From Deltaproteobacteria bacterium (GTDB lineage Bacteria; Desulfobacterota; JAJRXV01), in contig JAJRZU010000012.1 in the NCBI GenBank assembly GCA_024275075.1, forward strand, positions 1 through 47,805: a DNA stretch of 47,805 nucleotides, given 5' to 3'. The notes under the pieces were generated by a model. It had not been told where the DNA came from, did not search any database, and saw only the letters and a program-made list of their open reading frames with translations. Of this stretch, positions 26,215 through 34,664 are shown piece by piece. Positions within the stretch are counted from its first letter, which is position 1, and each line of letters opens with the position of its first letter. The position numbers and the translations under genes are program-made.

Positions 26215-26412
26215 TTAATGTGTTTCTTCAATCATGTGTCTCATTTTGTCGGCAATGGCCTTTGATTTTTCCGGATCCAAAAAGACATATATGTACTTCT
26301 CGATTTTATCGCATGAACTCATAAGTTCAATCTCAGAATTGTCGCAACCCAGAATCAATGTCTCGATTTTTTTTGCTTTGCCACCAAAAATATCGACAAC
26401 TAATTTTATCAT
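26215..26412 (-). CDS. Small unknown ORF, probably the C-terminal part of the DUF4388 protein
   Basis: 65 residues from the ATG at 26412. The only ribosome-site-like stretch (AGGAG) abuts the ATG with no spacing, which argues against independent initiation. Reading upstream in the same frame, nine sense codons lead straight to the TAG that ends the DUF4388 gene. The sequence 'IKLVVDIFGGKAKKIETLIL' followed by 'YIYVFLDPEKSKAIADKMR' looks like a compact alpha/beta domain. Its stop is followed two bases later by the next gene's ATG. I do not recognise a family. It could be a separate small gene or a read-through extension. Confidence 0.55.
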   Translation of the reverse strand: MIKLVVDIFGGKAKKIETLILGCDNSEIELMSSCDKIEKYIYVFLDPEKSKAIADKMRHMIEETH

Positions 26413-26439
26413 CTCCTGCTTAAGGCTGTTTATGCTCTC

Positions 26440-26802
26440 CTAATACGAGACTCTCTTTTTGCTTGTGGCGCTTTCAAAAAAGCCCTGGTCATTTTTCTTC
26501 TCATCAAATTCCCTTGCGGCATCCATAAGTACATTCATCGGGTCTAAGTTAATAGTCTCACGCTCGGCAACAACTTCAGTATAAAAATGGAACTTACCGT
26601 CTTCAAGATGAAACATCTTCATCACAGCGTCTTTACCCTCAGCGCTTAGCATCGTAGCATGAACAATATGGCCGTCTTTAAAATACAGGTTAGCTTTTTG
26701 ATTCATGAAAGTAATAGTCAGCATACCCGTCTTCTTCCCAAGGCCGACCAGTTGTATAATATCCGGTAGCGGAAAATCTTTTATGTTTCCTTTAAGTTCC
26801 AC
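26440..26802 (-). CDS. DUF4388 (PATAN-like) domain protein, frame continues past its TAG stop
   Basis: About 120 cytoplasmic residues. The DUF4388 signature is clear: 'ELKGNIKDFPLPDIIQLVG' at the start, 'KKTGMLTITF', 'LYFKDGHIVHA', 'KDAVMKMFHLEDGKFHF'. Such domains occur in signalling proteins of gliding, chemosensory and two-component pathways. I chose GTG at 26802, with GGAG eight bases upstream; a TTG at 26808 has too little spacing. The TAG at 26440-26442 is followed in the same frame by 75 sense codons to TAA at 26215. Many DUF4388 proteins continue into a C-terminal region, so the TAG may be an interruption. Confidence 0.8.
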   Translation of the reverse strand: MELKGNIKDFPLPDIIQLVGLGKKTGMLTITFMNQKANLYFKDGHIVHATMLSAEGKDAVMKMFHLEDGKFHFYTEVVAERETINLDPMNVLMDAAREFDEKKNDQGFFESATSKKRVSY

Positions 26803-27056
26803 GCACAATTCTCCATCTTCTTTTGGCGGTTTATTCTTTAATATATTTTTGATTTTGTCAAGTCAATTCCATAATTTTATTAATTTGTATAGACTTAATC
26901 TCCAGTTGTAGATGATTAATCGCAATGTTTCTAAGGAGGTAGGCGTTGTCGCGATACCTGTATATATATCTGTTATTCTACCGGCAGGGTTAAGGTTTAG
27001 TTACAAGATAAAGCCGTATTTTTTTGAGAAATCCTCTTAAAAAAGAGAACCCGCTT

Positions 27057-27554
27057 TTATTCAGACACCTCACAGAAGTAGGAGCTGACGTCAATGCACC
27101 CAAACTTGGTGACATCTGGTAATTCATGCGCTTTTATGTGGTATATATAATAACCGGTATCCGCGACCCTGATATTACTGATCTTCGGGTAGAAGCCTTT
27201 ATCGTAACCATAATCTCTCGCCTCCTCTGGCTCGCTCAGCCTGGTCAGCCAGATGCTAAGCTCCCGTGACTGCCCCGCGCAATACTGGACAGACGCCTCA
27301 TAAACCCTCTCGCTACTAAGATACACCGTTACGTCCTTCTCATCACCGGCCTTTATGTTATCGTGAAGACCTATGATGATACACACGCCCTGCCTAAGAT
27401 AGTCATCTTTTTGCAGCTGCTCTCTCGTTACAATCTCTTTTAGTACATCTGCCTCACTGGTTACCGGTTTTATCTGCCGCGACTTTGAACAACCTGTAGT
27501 AAAAAACAATATGCTTATAAAAACTAAGAGTAAAACATGACTTCTTCTTACCAT
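27057..27554 (-). CDS. Hypothetical lipoprotein
   Basis: About 165 residues with a lipoprotein signal (lipobox FTTGC). I chose the ATG at 27554, nine bases after AAGGAG; in-frame ATGs at 27560 and 27587 are possible. The mature part has two cysteines near 'VQYCAGQSREL' and a C-terminal pair in 'FGCIDVSSYFCEVSE', which could form disulfides. No family is recognised. The gene stands alone and is preceded by a 150-base element also found at 38734-38880. Confidence 0.7.
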   Translation of the reverse strand: MVRRSHVLLLVFISILFFTTGCSKSRQIKPVTSEADVLKEIVTREQLQKDDYLRQGVCIIIGLHDNIKAGDEKDVTVYLSSERVYEASVQYCAGQSRELSIWLTRLSEPEEARDYGYDKGFYPKISNIRVADTGYYIYHIKAHELPDVTKFGCIDVSSYFCEVSE

Positions 27555-27572
27555 AACCATTTTCTCCTTAAC

Positions 27573-27720
27573 GGGCATGTTGCCCAATGCAATAAAAGGA
27601 ATTTGTACTGTAAAGAAATCCCACCTTCGCCTCCGAGCATCCAGATGCTGTTAGCGCCCTTTTTTCAATAACTTACAAGCGTTACTTGATCTGAAATAAG
27701 AAGATTTTTATATTTGGCTT
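27573..27720. repeat. Intergenic repeat, copy A
   Basis: It begins with the palindrome GGGCATGTTGCCC, then shares AATTTGTACTGTAAAGAAAT, a run of T, and TCAATAACTTACAAGCGTTA with copy B at 38734-38880. The middle differs in a C/T-rich tract. It lies directly upstream of the - strand lipoprotein gene. The remainder up to 27864 is AT-rich with no gene seen. Confidence 0.8.
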
Positions 27721-27864
27721 AACTCCCTTAAAGCATTACTTCGTGCTATCCATATACTATATAAGGATAACATATAATCTTACTTTTATCAAATATATAT
27801 ATGAATTTTTTATCTGGCTCTGTTCGTGTAACCGGTAAAATCATCCGCCCGCGCGGTGTGTCTG

Positions 27865-28176
27865 CTATTCCTTACCCTCTACCGGCTTGAATCGCTTTTG
27901 CAGTTCCATGCAGATATCGTTTATCGATAGGTCGTAATAATTCAAAAGGACAAGTATGTGGAAGATCAGATCCGCCGCCTCATGGACAATATTCCGCTTG
28001 TCTTCATTCTTCGCGGCCAAAACAAGCTCGCAGGCCTCTTCGGAGACTTTTCTAAGGATGCCGTCCGGTGCGCTTTTCATAAGCGATGTGACGTATGACC
28101 CTTCGGGCATATTCTCCATCCGGGACTTGACGACTTGCTCGATCGCGGACAGTATGTTTATGTTCTGGTTCTCCAT
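27865..28176 (-). CDS. hisE: Phosphoribosyl-ATP pyrophosphatase
   Basis: 103 residues, the usual HisE length. It hydrolyses phosphoribosyl-ATP in the second step of histidine synthesis. It has the all-alpha NTP pyrophosphohydrolase metal motif 'KVSEEACELVLAAKNEDK' and 'IVHEAADLIFHILVLL'. I chose the ATG at 28176, with AGGGA upstream; a GTG at 28209 would start inside a repeat. It is the last gene of the his operon and is separated from hisF by a repeat-bearing spacer. Confidence 0.95.
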   Translation of the reverse strand: MENQNINILSAIEQVVKSRMENMPEGSYVTSLMKSAPDGILRKVSEEACELVLAAKNEDKRNIVHEAADLIFHILVLLNYYDLSINDICMELQKRFKPVEGKE

Positions 28177-28194
28177 CGATCCCTGCTCTTTTTT

Positions 28195-28302
28195 AACCAC
28201 AGAGGGCACAGAGGGCTTTCTATCACAGAGAACACAAAGATCTCTGTTTGAAAAGTTTTTTACTCCGCAAACTATGTGCTGTACTCCGTGTTCTTAGTGG
28301 TT
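28195..28302. repeat. Imperfect palindromic intergenic repeat (AACCACAGAGG type)
   Basis: The left end AACCACAGAGGGCACAGAGG and right end CTCCGTGTTCTTAGTGGTT are inverted relatives, with a second inner copy (CACAGAGAACACAAAGA). Elements of this type are common in environmental genomes. It lies between hisF and hisE. Confidence 0.65.
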
Positions 28303-28357
28303 CATTCATAGCGTTCTTCTCTTTTAATTGGGACGGGACACCCACTCTTCGCGGCGC

Positions 28358-29215
28358 TCAGGGCCTGACCCTTACACCTCTCTCTTTCAGGTAATCCTTC
28401 ACCTGACGTATCGTGAACTCTTTGTAATGGAATACGGATGCCGCCAGCGCCGCGTCCGCCCTGCCCTTTTTGAAACCGTCATAAAAGTGCTCTAATGTAC
28501 CAACCCCGCCAGAAGCGATTATCGGTATCGTAAGCTTATCTGATATCTTTGATGTCAGCTCGCAGTCAAAGCCGATCTTCGTACCGTCCCTGTCCATAGA
28601 GGTGAGCAGTATCTCACCGGCGCCCAGCTCCTCCATCTTCTTCGCCCACTTGACCGCGTAGATACCGGTCGGGTTCCTGCCGCCGTGGGTGAATACCTCA
28701 CATGCGGCGCCTTTCCCTTTCGTATCCTCTTCCTCTAACAACACGTCCGGGTACCCGCCCTTGATATTCTCTTGCGCCATGGCATATATCTCGTCTTTGG
28801 TGAGCGGGCTTGTCAACCGGCGGGCATCGACAGCGACGACGATGCACTGCGCACCGAACTTGAAAGACGCTTCCCGCACAAAATCAGGGTCGTAGATCGC
28901 GGCGGTGTTTATCGATACCTTATCCGCACCGGCTTTCAGAAGGATGCGGATATCATCGAGGTTTCTGATGCCGCCGCCGACGGTAAGCGGCATGAACACC
29001 TGCTCCGCCGTGTGCTTCACGACGTCGATGATGATGTCGCGCTTCTCGTGCGACGCGGTGATGTCAAGGAATGTAAGCTCGTCAGCGCCCTGCTCATCGT
29101 ACAGCTTCGCCACCTCTACCGGATCGCCGGCATCCTTCAGGCCGACAAAGTTGATTCCCTTTACCACGCGCCCGTCCTTCACGTCAAGGCACGGTATTAT
29201 TATGACTGCAAGCAT
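28358..29215 (-). CDS. hisF: Imidazole glycerol phosphate synthase cyclase subunit HisF
   Basis: 285 residues, about 30 longer than most HisF. It joins ammonia from HisH with the hisA product to give imidazole glycerol phosphate and AICAR. The TIM barrel opens '[16 protein letters not shown]', with catalytic Asp11, and the second catalytic Asp lies in 'VVAVDARR'. Phosphate-binding loops are '[12 protein letters not shown]' and 'IIASGGVGT'. The extra residues sit between 'VDARR' and 'THGGRNPTG' and contain an acidic stretch '[11 protein letters not shown]'. This may be a lineage trait. It lies 35 bases after hisA. Confidence 0.96.
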   Translation of the reverse strand: MLAVIIIPCLDVKDGRVVKGINFVGLKDAGDPVEVAKLYDEQGADELTFLDITASHEKRDIIIDVVKHTAEQVFMPLTVGGGIRNLDDIRILLKAGADKVSINTAAIYDPDFVREASFKFGAQCIVVAVDARRLTSPLTKDEIYAMAQENIKGGYPDVLLEEEDTKGKGAACEVFTHGGRNPTGIYAVKWAKKMEELGAGEILLTSMDRDGTKIGFDCELTSKISDKLTIPIIASGGVGTLEHFYDGFKKGRADAALAASVFHYKEFTIRQVKDYLKERGVRVRP

Positions 29216-29250
29216 TTCTGACCATCCTTTTTTGTAATCGTAAAAGAGGG

Positions 29251-29976
29251 CTAACTCATCGTTGAGCAGATCCTTATCGCTTCCCGTAAACTTAATGTAC
29301 CGTCATATAAAGCCTTACCTGTGATGACGCCTTTAATACCCCTTATCTTGCACAGATCCTTTATATCTTTCAGATTCGACACGCCACCAGAAGCGATTAC
29401 CGGTACGCAGGCGTACATCGCCATCGTTTTGACCGCCTCGAGGTTCGGCCCTGTCAGCATACCGTCACGCTTTATATCGGTATAGATAATATCCGCTATA
29501 TTATATTTCGACATCTTCTTCGCCAGCTCCAGAGCGTCCATCTTCGTTACTTCCGCCCAGCCCCTGACCGCCACTTTGCCGTTTTTAGCATCGATACCAA
29601 CTACGATCCTGCCCGGATGTTTCGCCGCCGCCTCCTTGACAAAGTCCGGGTCATCAATCGCCTTCGTGCCCAGTATTATGCGGGAAACACCGGCAGCGAC
29701 AAGCGAATCGATCGTCTCCATCGTCCTGATACCGCCACCGACCTCGATGGGCATCTTCACACTTCTGACGATATCCTTTATCTGCTTCAGGTTCTTCAGC
29801 GTACCGGCGAACGCGCCGTCAAGATCGACAACGTGCAACAGCTCCGCGCCGACACTCTCCCACTTCTTCGCCATCTGACCGGGCTGGTCAGAATAGACCG
29901 TCACTTCGTCCATCCTGCCCTGGCGCAGCCGCACACATTTACCGTCCTTCAAATCTATCGCGGGTATTGGTATCAT
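29251..29976 (-). CDS. hisA: ProFAR isomerase HisA
   Basis: 241 residues, normal length. It performs the Amadori rearrangement before HisF. It has '[19 protein letters not shown]' with catalytic Asp8, a second Asp in '[16 protein letters not shown]', and phosphate loops '[12 protein letters not shown]' and 'IASGGVSN'. The ribosome site AGGAG lies about seven bases upstream. It is the second gene of the his operon. Confidence 0.97.
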   Translation of the reverse strand: MIPIPAIDLKDGKCVRLRQGRMDEVTVYSDQPGQMAKKWESVGAELLHVVDLDGAFAGTLKNLKQIKDIVRSVKMPIEVGGGIRTMETIDSLVAAGVSRIILGTKAIDDPDFVKEAAAKHPGRIVVGIDAKNGKVAVRGWAEVTKMDALELAKKMSKYNIADIIYTDIKRDGMLTGPNLEAVKTMAMYACVPVIASGGVSNLKDIKDLCKIRGIKGVITGKALYDGTLSLREAIRICSTMS

Positions 29977-30020
29977 TTATAGCTCCTATAATAAAATTCT
30001 ACTTTTTAACCACAGTTTTT

Positions 30021-30043
30021 TATGGTGGGCACCGCCCACCATA
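30021..30043. repeat. Perfect palindrome between hisH and hisA
   Basis: Arms TATGGTGGGC and GCCCACCATA with a three-base loop. On the - strand it is followed by A residues, so it is not a terminator for the his operon. It is probably a small repeated hairpin or a processing site. Confidence 0.7.
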
Positions 30044-30116
30044 CGGTCTAATTAATTTAACAACCTTCCACCCAGACCGCCAACGGCGGGCTATATCAGG
30101 TGAAGCGTTACGCTCC

Positions 30117-30755
30117 CTATATTTGGTGGAGCGTTAAGCTTCCGAAGTTCTTTAGTATCTTCAGTCCTTCTGACCGGCTCTTCTCAGGGTGGAACTGGCA
30201 CGCGAACACATTATCAAAACTTACCATCGAAGTGAAGTCGATACCGTAGTTCGTCGTCGCGGCTGTCACGCTCTCATCCTCGGGCTTCACATAAAAAGAA
30301 TGCACGAAATAGAAATACGTACCGTCAGCGATCCCTTTTAGCAGTGGTGTATCCTTTTTGATATCAAGGCTATTCCAACCCATGTGCGGGATCTTCAGCT
30401 TCGTCTCCATCCTGGCGAACTCCTCCTCGGGGAACTTCACAACACGCCCCTTGATTATATCCAGCCCCTTGGTCAGCTCAAACTCCTCGCTTTCGGTGAA
30501 GAGTAGCTGCAAACCGATGCATATCCCTAAATACGGCTTCCCGCTATGGATATGGTTCTTGATCACGTCCACCAGATCGAGGTCGCGCAGGTTCTTCATA
30601 CAATCGCTAAACGCGCCCTGCCCGGGGAGGACTAACTTGTCAGCCGCCGCCGCGACCCGCTTGTCAGAGGTGAGGCACACCTTCACCCCGACGTTCTCGA
30701 AGCCCTTCACCACACTTCGCAGATTACTCATACCGTAGTCTATTACCGTTACCAT
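30117..30755 (-). CDS. hisH: Imidazole glycerol phosphate synthase glutaminase subunit HisH
   Basis: 212 residues. A class I glutamine amidotransferase that supplies ammonia to HisF. The nucleophile is Cys79 in 'LGICIGLQLLF', the oxyanion strand is 'LPGQGAFSDCM', and the His/Glu of the triad are in 'CQFHPEKS'. The ribosome site is GAGGGA. It is the first gene of the operon, behind the promoter at 30819-30847. Confidence 0.97.
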   Translation of the reverse strand: MVTVIDYGMSNLRSVVKGFENVGVKVCLTSDKRVAAAADKLVLPGQGAFSDCMKNLRDLDLVDVIKNHIHSGKPYLGICIGLQLLFTESEEFELTKGLDIIKGRVVKFPEEEFARMETKLKIPHMGWNSLDIKKDTPLLKGIADGTYFYFVHSFYVKPEDESVTAATTNYGIDFTSMVSFDNVFACQFHPEKSRSEGLKILKNFGSLTLHQI

Positions 30756-30818
30756 CTTCCCTCGCTTGTGCGCTTTAAAGAAACCGGCACGCTAAAAAAC
30801 GGCGGGCCTGTTGACCTT

Positions 30819-30847
30819 CTTATAATGAATTTGTCATATTATGTCAA
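30819..30847 (-). promoter_or_regulatory. Promoter of the hisH-hisA-hisF-hisE operon
   Basis: On the - strand TTGACA (30842-30847) and TATAAG (30819-30824) are exactly 17 bases apart, with the predicted start about 60 bases before hisH. No His-rich leader peptide was seen. Confidence 0.75.
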
Positions 30848-30887
30848 GTGAAAGTCTGGGGATCCCCTCTAAAAAGCGACGCGCCTG

Positions 30888-32129
30888 TCAAAATATTGCC
30901 ACAAGCACCATAGTGATGGTTATCACTATCAGGAATGTTATTGTGAAGTAGGATATTACGTTATATACGCGTGAGTTTGTGTACTCGCCCATGAGCTCTT
31001 TGTCGTTTATTATCTTGATGATGAATAGCAGTACGAACGGCAGGACTACCCCGTTCGCGACCTGTGACAGGTACATGATGAACAGAAGCGGCAGGTTTGG
31101 TATCAGCACAAATAGCGCGCCGAACAGTATGATACCGGTGTAGAGCCCGAAGAACTGCGGCGCTTCCTTGAACGATTTATTGACGCCCGCGTTCCAGCCC
31201 ATCCCTTCGCAGATATAGTATGCTGTCGTGAGCGGCAGTATCGACGCGGCGAACAGCGACGCGTTTGCCAGCCCGAGTGCGAAGAGGATGGATGCGTACC
31301 TGCCCGCGAGAGGTTTCAGCGCCAGGGCGGCCTGCTGTGCGGATTCTACCCTTATCCCGTTTTCAAACAGGATTGTGGAGCACGCGACTATGATGAAGAA
31401 CGCGACGACATTTGTCAGGAAGCAGCCGACGATCACGTCCCACTTGATGATATTGTAATCCTTTATTTCCGCGCCCTTCTCGACATAGGAGGCCTGCATG
31501 TAAAACTGCATCCACGGCGCTACGGTCGCGCCGACGATACCGACGAACATCATGAGGTACGACGGGCTGAAATCGATAACCGGCGTGACAAGCGAGGTCA
31601 TGACGGCGTTCCAGTCAGGTTTCGCCATGACGCCAGAGATGATGTATGTAATGTATATCAGGCACGCGAGCATGAATATCTTCTCGACCGACCGGTATGT
31701 ACCCTTCACCACCATGTACCAGATACCGAACGCGCCTATGGGTACGGTTATGTACTTGTTCACGCCGAGCAGCTCCATCGCGGCCGCCAGCCCTGCGAAC
31801 TCTGCGACGGTATTACCCAGGTCGGCGAACAGCAGGAATATCACCAGGTAGAAGATAGCCTTTACGCCATATTTCTCGCGGATGAGGTCGGCAAGCCCTT
31901 TACCAGAGACGATAGCCATCCTCGCGACCATCTCTTGTACGATGATGAGTATTAGCGTGATCGGTATGAGTGTCCAGAGCAGCGTATTGCCGAAATTAGC
32001 GCCCGCGATCGAATATGTGGCGATCCCGCCGGCGTCGTTATCGACATTCGCCGTGATGATACCAGGCCCGATGACCGACAGGATGATTAGCAGCCGGTTG
32101 CGCTTTATTTTATCAAATATTCTTTTCAC
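30888..32129 (-). CDS. Nramp-family metal transporter with atypical metal site
   Basis: 413 residues, about 11 membrane helices. The first helix reads 'GPGIITANVDNDAGGIATYS', where standard Nramp has DPGN. The sixth-helix motif reads 'GATVAPWMQFYMQ', where standard Mn/Fe transporters have a Met-Pro-His. Loss of that methionine is known in Nramp-related Mg2+ transporters, since its sulfur selects transition metals; that this protein moves Mg2+ is inference. The start is GTG with TGGGG upstream. It lies 48 bases after a gene for a soluble MgtE-type Mg2+ sensor on the same strand, which supports a shared function. Confidence 0.88.
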   Translation of the reverse strand: MKRIFDKIKRNRLLIILSVIGPGIITANVDNDAGGIATYSIAGANFGNTLLWTLIPITLILIIVQEMVARMAIVSGKGLADLIREKYGVKAIFYLVIFLLFADLGNTVAEFAGLAAAMELLGVNKYITVPIGAFGIWYMVVKGTYRSVEKIFMLACLIYITYIISGVMAKPDWNAVMTSLVTPVIDFSPSYLMMFVGIVGATVAPWMQFYMQASYVEKGAEIKDYNIIKWDVIVGCFLTNVVAFFIIVACSTILFENGIRVESAQQAALALKPLAGRYASILFALGLANASLFAASILPLTTAYYICEGMGWNAGVNKSFKEAPQFFGLYTGIILFGALFVLIPNLPLLFIMYLSQVANGVVLPFVLLFIIKIINDKELMGEYTNSRVYNVISYFTITFLIVITITMVLVAIF

Positions 32130-32177
32130 AAAACTACCCCAAAATGGGCATGGCGCCCGATCAAATTATCCGGTGCG

Positions 32178-33443
32178 TCACTTTGTAATGTATTTCTTTT
32201 TCCGCGACTCCGGTGGCAGCAGAATATCCACAACATCATCGACAGTAACGATACCTAACAGTGTCTCATCGTCATCGACAACAGGTACGCTGAACAGATT
32301 GTACTTCGACACTATCTTTGCGGCGCGCATCTTATCGTCACCGGCAGTCAGCACCTTTACCGGCGGCGTCATGATCTTTGAGATGTTTGTGTTACCCCTG
32401 GAAAGCATCAAATCCTTCAAGGTGACCATCCCGACAAGCTTCTCATCCTTATCGGTGACATAAAGCGTGTAGACCGCCTCGACATCAGGCGCCTGGAGCC
32501 GCCACTCCTTCACCGAATCACCGACGGTAAGCTCTGGTCGGAGTGTGACGAACTCTGTCGTCATGAGGCCGCCCGCAGTATCGTCGTCATGCTCTAAAAG
32601 CTCCATGACATACTCGGCTTCCTCATCCTCAATCAAGCTCAAGAGCTCGTCAGCCTTCGGTCTGGGCAGGTCGCCCAAAACGTCCGCGGCTTCGTCAGGC
32701 GGCATCTTCTCCAAAATCTCGGTAGCCGCCTCCTTGTCCATGTGAGTGATGATACTTGCCTGGAGCTCGGGCTCTAATTCATGCAGAGCCTCCGCGGCAA
32801 CGCCAACGTCTAACGCGTTAAACAGCGCCTCCTTATCGTTGCGGGAGACCTCGCTTATCAACTGCGCGATATCAGAAGGGTGAAGCGTCGATATATTCTG
32901 CTTCGGTACCGTGAGCGAGAGCTTGGAGAGCTTCGCTTCGAGCGGCTGAAGGTAGTTACATGTCAGGAGGCTGTCAGAGAGGTTGATGCCGAAAGCCCTT
33001 AGCAGCCTGTCAACACCCTTCTCAAAACCAAGCAGCCGCATCAGCCCGCGCGTACCGGTATCCACGGCGATCAGGCTGAGCTTGTTCTTCACCTTACCAA
33101 GCTTGATGTCGTTCACCCGAATGACCTTGATGCCGTCAACGTCCACCAGCTGCTGATCCAAAACATCGCGGCAGACTAATATGTCATCTTTCTGCCTGAT
33201 ATATTCAGTTACGCTGCCAGCCTTTATGGTAGCGGAGATCATCCTCGCGTTAAGGTACTTCAAGGAGCCGACGGGAAGCTGTAAGAGCGTCGCGCCCCGC
33301 TTTATGACAAACGACATGATCTGTGGGAAAACAGCACCCGGAGTCACCGTAAAGTCCCAGATGACACCGATATCCTTACCAGACTGGTCAAGTACCGGCT
33401 TCTTTAATATCTCACTGACGAAGACTTCGCTGACATATTGCAT
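32178..33443 (-). CDS. PRC-barrel / MgtE_N / CBS-pair cytosolic sensor protein
   Basis: 421 residues with no membrane segment. Two PRC-barrel-like parts (about 1-75 and 90-160) are followed by an MgtE intracellular N domain (about 185-285: 'LHPSDIAQLISEVSRNDKEA', 'EILEKMPPDEAADVLGDLP', 'EHDDDTAGGLMTTEFVTL') and two CBS domains (about 290-410). In MgtE channels this N-CBS unit binds Mg2+ and closes the pore; here the channel part is missing and an Nramp transporter is the next gene. The most natural reading is a detached gate for that transporter. The ribosome site is GGGAGG, and a promoter lies at 33487-33515. Confidence 0.9.
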   Translation of the reverse strand: MQYVSEVFVSEILKKPVLDQSGKDIGVIWDFTVTPGAVFPQIMSFVIKRGATLLQLPVGSLKYLNARMISATIKAGSVTEYIRQKDDILVCRDVLDQQLVDVDGIKVIRVNDIKLGKVKNKLSLIAVDTGTRGLMRLLGFEKGVDRLLRAFGINLSDSLLTCNYLQPLEAKLSKLSLTVPKQNISTLHPSDIAQLISEVSRNDKEALFNALDVGVAAEALHELEPELQASIITHMDKEAATEILEKMPPDEAADVLGDLPRPKADELLSLIEDEEAEYVMELLEHDDDTAGGLMTTEFVTLRPELTVGDSVKEWRLQAPDVEAVYTLYVTDKDEKLVGMVTLKDLMLSRGNTNISKIMTPPVKVLTAGDDKMRAAKIVSKYNLFSVPVVDDDETLLGIVTVDDVVDILLPPESRKKKYITK

Positions 33444-33486
33444 GGCCCCCTCCCATAATAGATTTTTTAGGTCGCGCAGGGGTCTT

Positions 33487-33515
33487 ATAATACTTGTAAA
33501 TCAGTAAAAATTCAA
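33487..33515 (-). promoter_or_regulatory. Promoter of the sensor-Nramp operon
   Basis: On the - strand TTGAAT (33510-33515) and TATTAT (33487-33492) are 17 bases apart, about 45 bases before the start codon. Confidence 0.65.
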
Positions 33516-33598
33516 CTGTTTATTTTGCCATGATAAATAGAAACCGGTGTAAAAATGGTAGCGAGCCATTATATTTGCCCTACCCGATGGGAGTTTCC

Positions 33599-33627
33599 TT
33601 GACAAAAAATGTGATAATGCTTATTAT
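33599..33627 (+). promoter_or_regulatory. Promoter of the zinc peptidase gene
   Basis: TTGACA (33599-33604) and TATTAT (33622-33627) are exactly 17 bases apart, 50 bases before the ATG. It diverges from the - strand promoter at 33487-33515. Confidence 0.75.
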
Positions 33628-33677
33628 ACGGGAGTAAAGAGGTTGACAGTTTAATGATGTTCGCGGAGGCGTAAAAG

Positions 33678-34364
33678 ATGTTCTTATATTTTGATCCACT
33701 ATATTTTATACTTATCGGGCCGGCGCTGATATTATCGATCGTAGCGCAGGGATACGTTAAATCCACTTTCTCTAAGTACTCAAAGGTAATGAGCGAAAAG
33801 GGCTACACCGGCGCCGAGGTCGCCAGGTACCTGCTTGACGCGAACGGCATAAGCGGTGTCGGTGTCACGATGGTCCAGGGCAGGCTCTCAGACCATTATG
33901 ACCCGGTAAAAAAGGTACTGCGGCTCTCTAAAGAAGTTTACGAGAACCGGTCGCTTGCGGCGATCGGTGTCGCGGCGCACGAGGCGGGTCACGCTATCCA
34001 GCACGCGACGGATTATGTACCGCTCAAGCTGCGGCACGGCTTGTTCCCTGCCGCGAATATCGGTTCCCGGCTCGCGTTCCCGCTTATCATAGCCGGCCTG
34101 TTCTTCAAGGCGTTCGCGCTGACCAAGATCGGTATCATCTTCTTCGCGGCGGCAGTCGCATTCCAGATCGTCACACTGCCCGTCGAGTTTAACGCAAGCA
34201 AACGGGCGCTCGCGATGATCACCGAATACGGCATTGTCAGCGTAAAGGAATCAGACGGCGCGAGGGCTGTATTGAACTCAGCGGCGTTGACTTATGTCGC
34301 GGCAACCGCGGTCGCTGTGATGCAGTTACTATACTTTGTCTTGTTAGCGCGCGGCAGGGATTAA
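33678..34364 (+). CDS. yugP: YugP-like membrane zinc metallopeptidase
   Basis: 228 residues with an N-terminal membrane segment (about 8-24) and two or three more after residue 125. The zinc motif HEAGH is at residues 101-105 in 'GVAAHEAGHAIQH', and the pre-motif 'DHYDPVKKVLRLS' is typical of the Zn_peptidase_2 family. Its substrates are unknown. The ribosome site is GGAGG. It stands next to a small basic protein gene. Confidence 0.93.
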   Translation: MFLYFDPLYFILIGPALILSIVAQGYVKSTFSKYSKVMSEKGYTGAEVARYLLDANGISGVGVTMVQGRLSDHYDPVKKVLRLSKEVYENRSLAAIGVAAHEAGHAIQHATDYVPLKLRHGLFPAANIGSRLAFPLIIAGLFFKAFALTKIGIIFFAAAVAFQIVTLPVEFNASKRALAMITEYGIVSVKESDGARAVLNSAALTYVAATAVAVMQLLYFVLLARGRD

Positions 34365-34445
34365 GGTTTACCCAATAAATGCCGTTAGTTATATTATAAG
34401 GCAGTGTTGTTTGCCAATAACCAATAAATTAAGGAGGGTGGTTAA

Positions 34446-34616
34446 ATGGTCCCAATCAATCGGATAAACAGGTATCAGATCGGGATTCATACAGGTCTTC
34501 CAAACAAAGTAAAGAGCATCAGGAAAGAGGAACGGAACCACAAGCAGGAAGACAAGAAGAAGGAATCTTTCAAGGATGTCTTTGAAAAAGCCAAAAAAGG
34601 TAAGGGGAAAGAATAA
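34446..34616 (+). CDS. Small basic protein of 56 residues
   Basis: ATG at 34446, seven bases after AAGGAGGG, opens a 56-codon frame ending TAA at 34614. It starts MVPINRINRYQIGIHTG and continues with a lysine- and glutamate-rich, probably helical or disordered tail. There is no signal peptide or membrane segment. The strong ribosome site and same-strand position 80 bases after the peptidase gene support it as real. No family is recognised; the opening residues faintly resemble small flagellar or anti-sigma-type proteins, but not enough to name one. Confidence 0.7.
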   Translation: MVPINRINRYQIGIHTGLPNKVKSIRKEERNHKQEDKKKESFKDVFEKAKKGKGKE

Positions 34617-34664
34617 ACAACCTGAATCGGCTATGCAGGACGTTTTTGTAAGTTGTCGTAAATG

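Noticed and set aside
26937-26992. Tiny + strand ORF (TTG start, about 15 codons) after AAGGAGGT
   Set aside because: The ribosome site is good, but the peptide is very short, starts with TTG and has no context; I could not support it as a gene.
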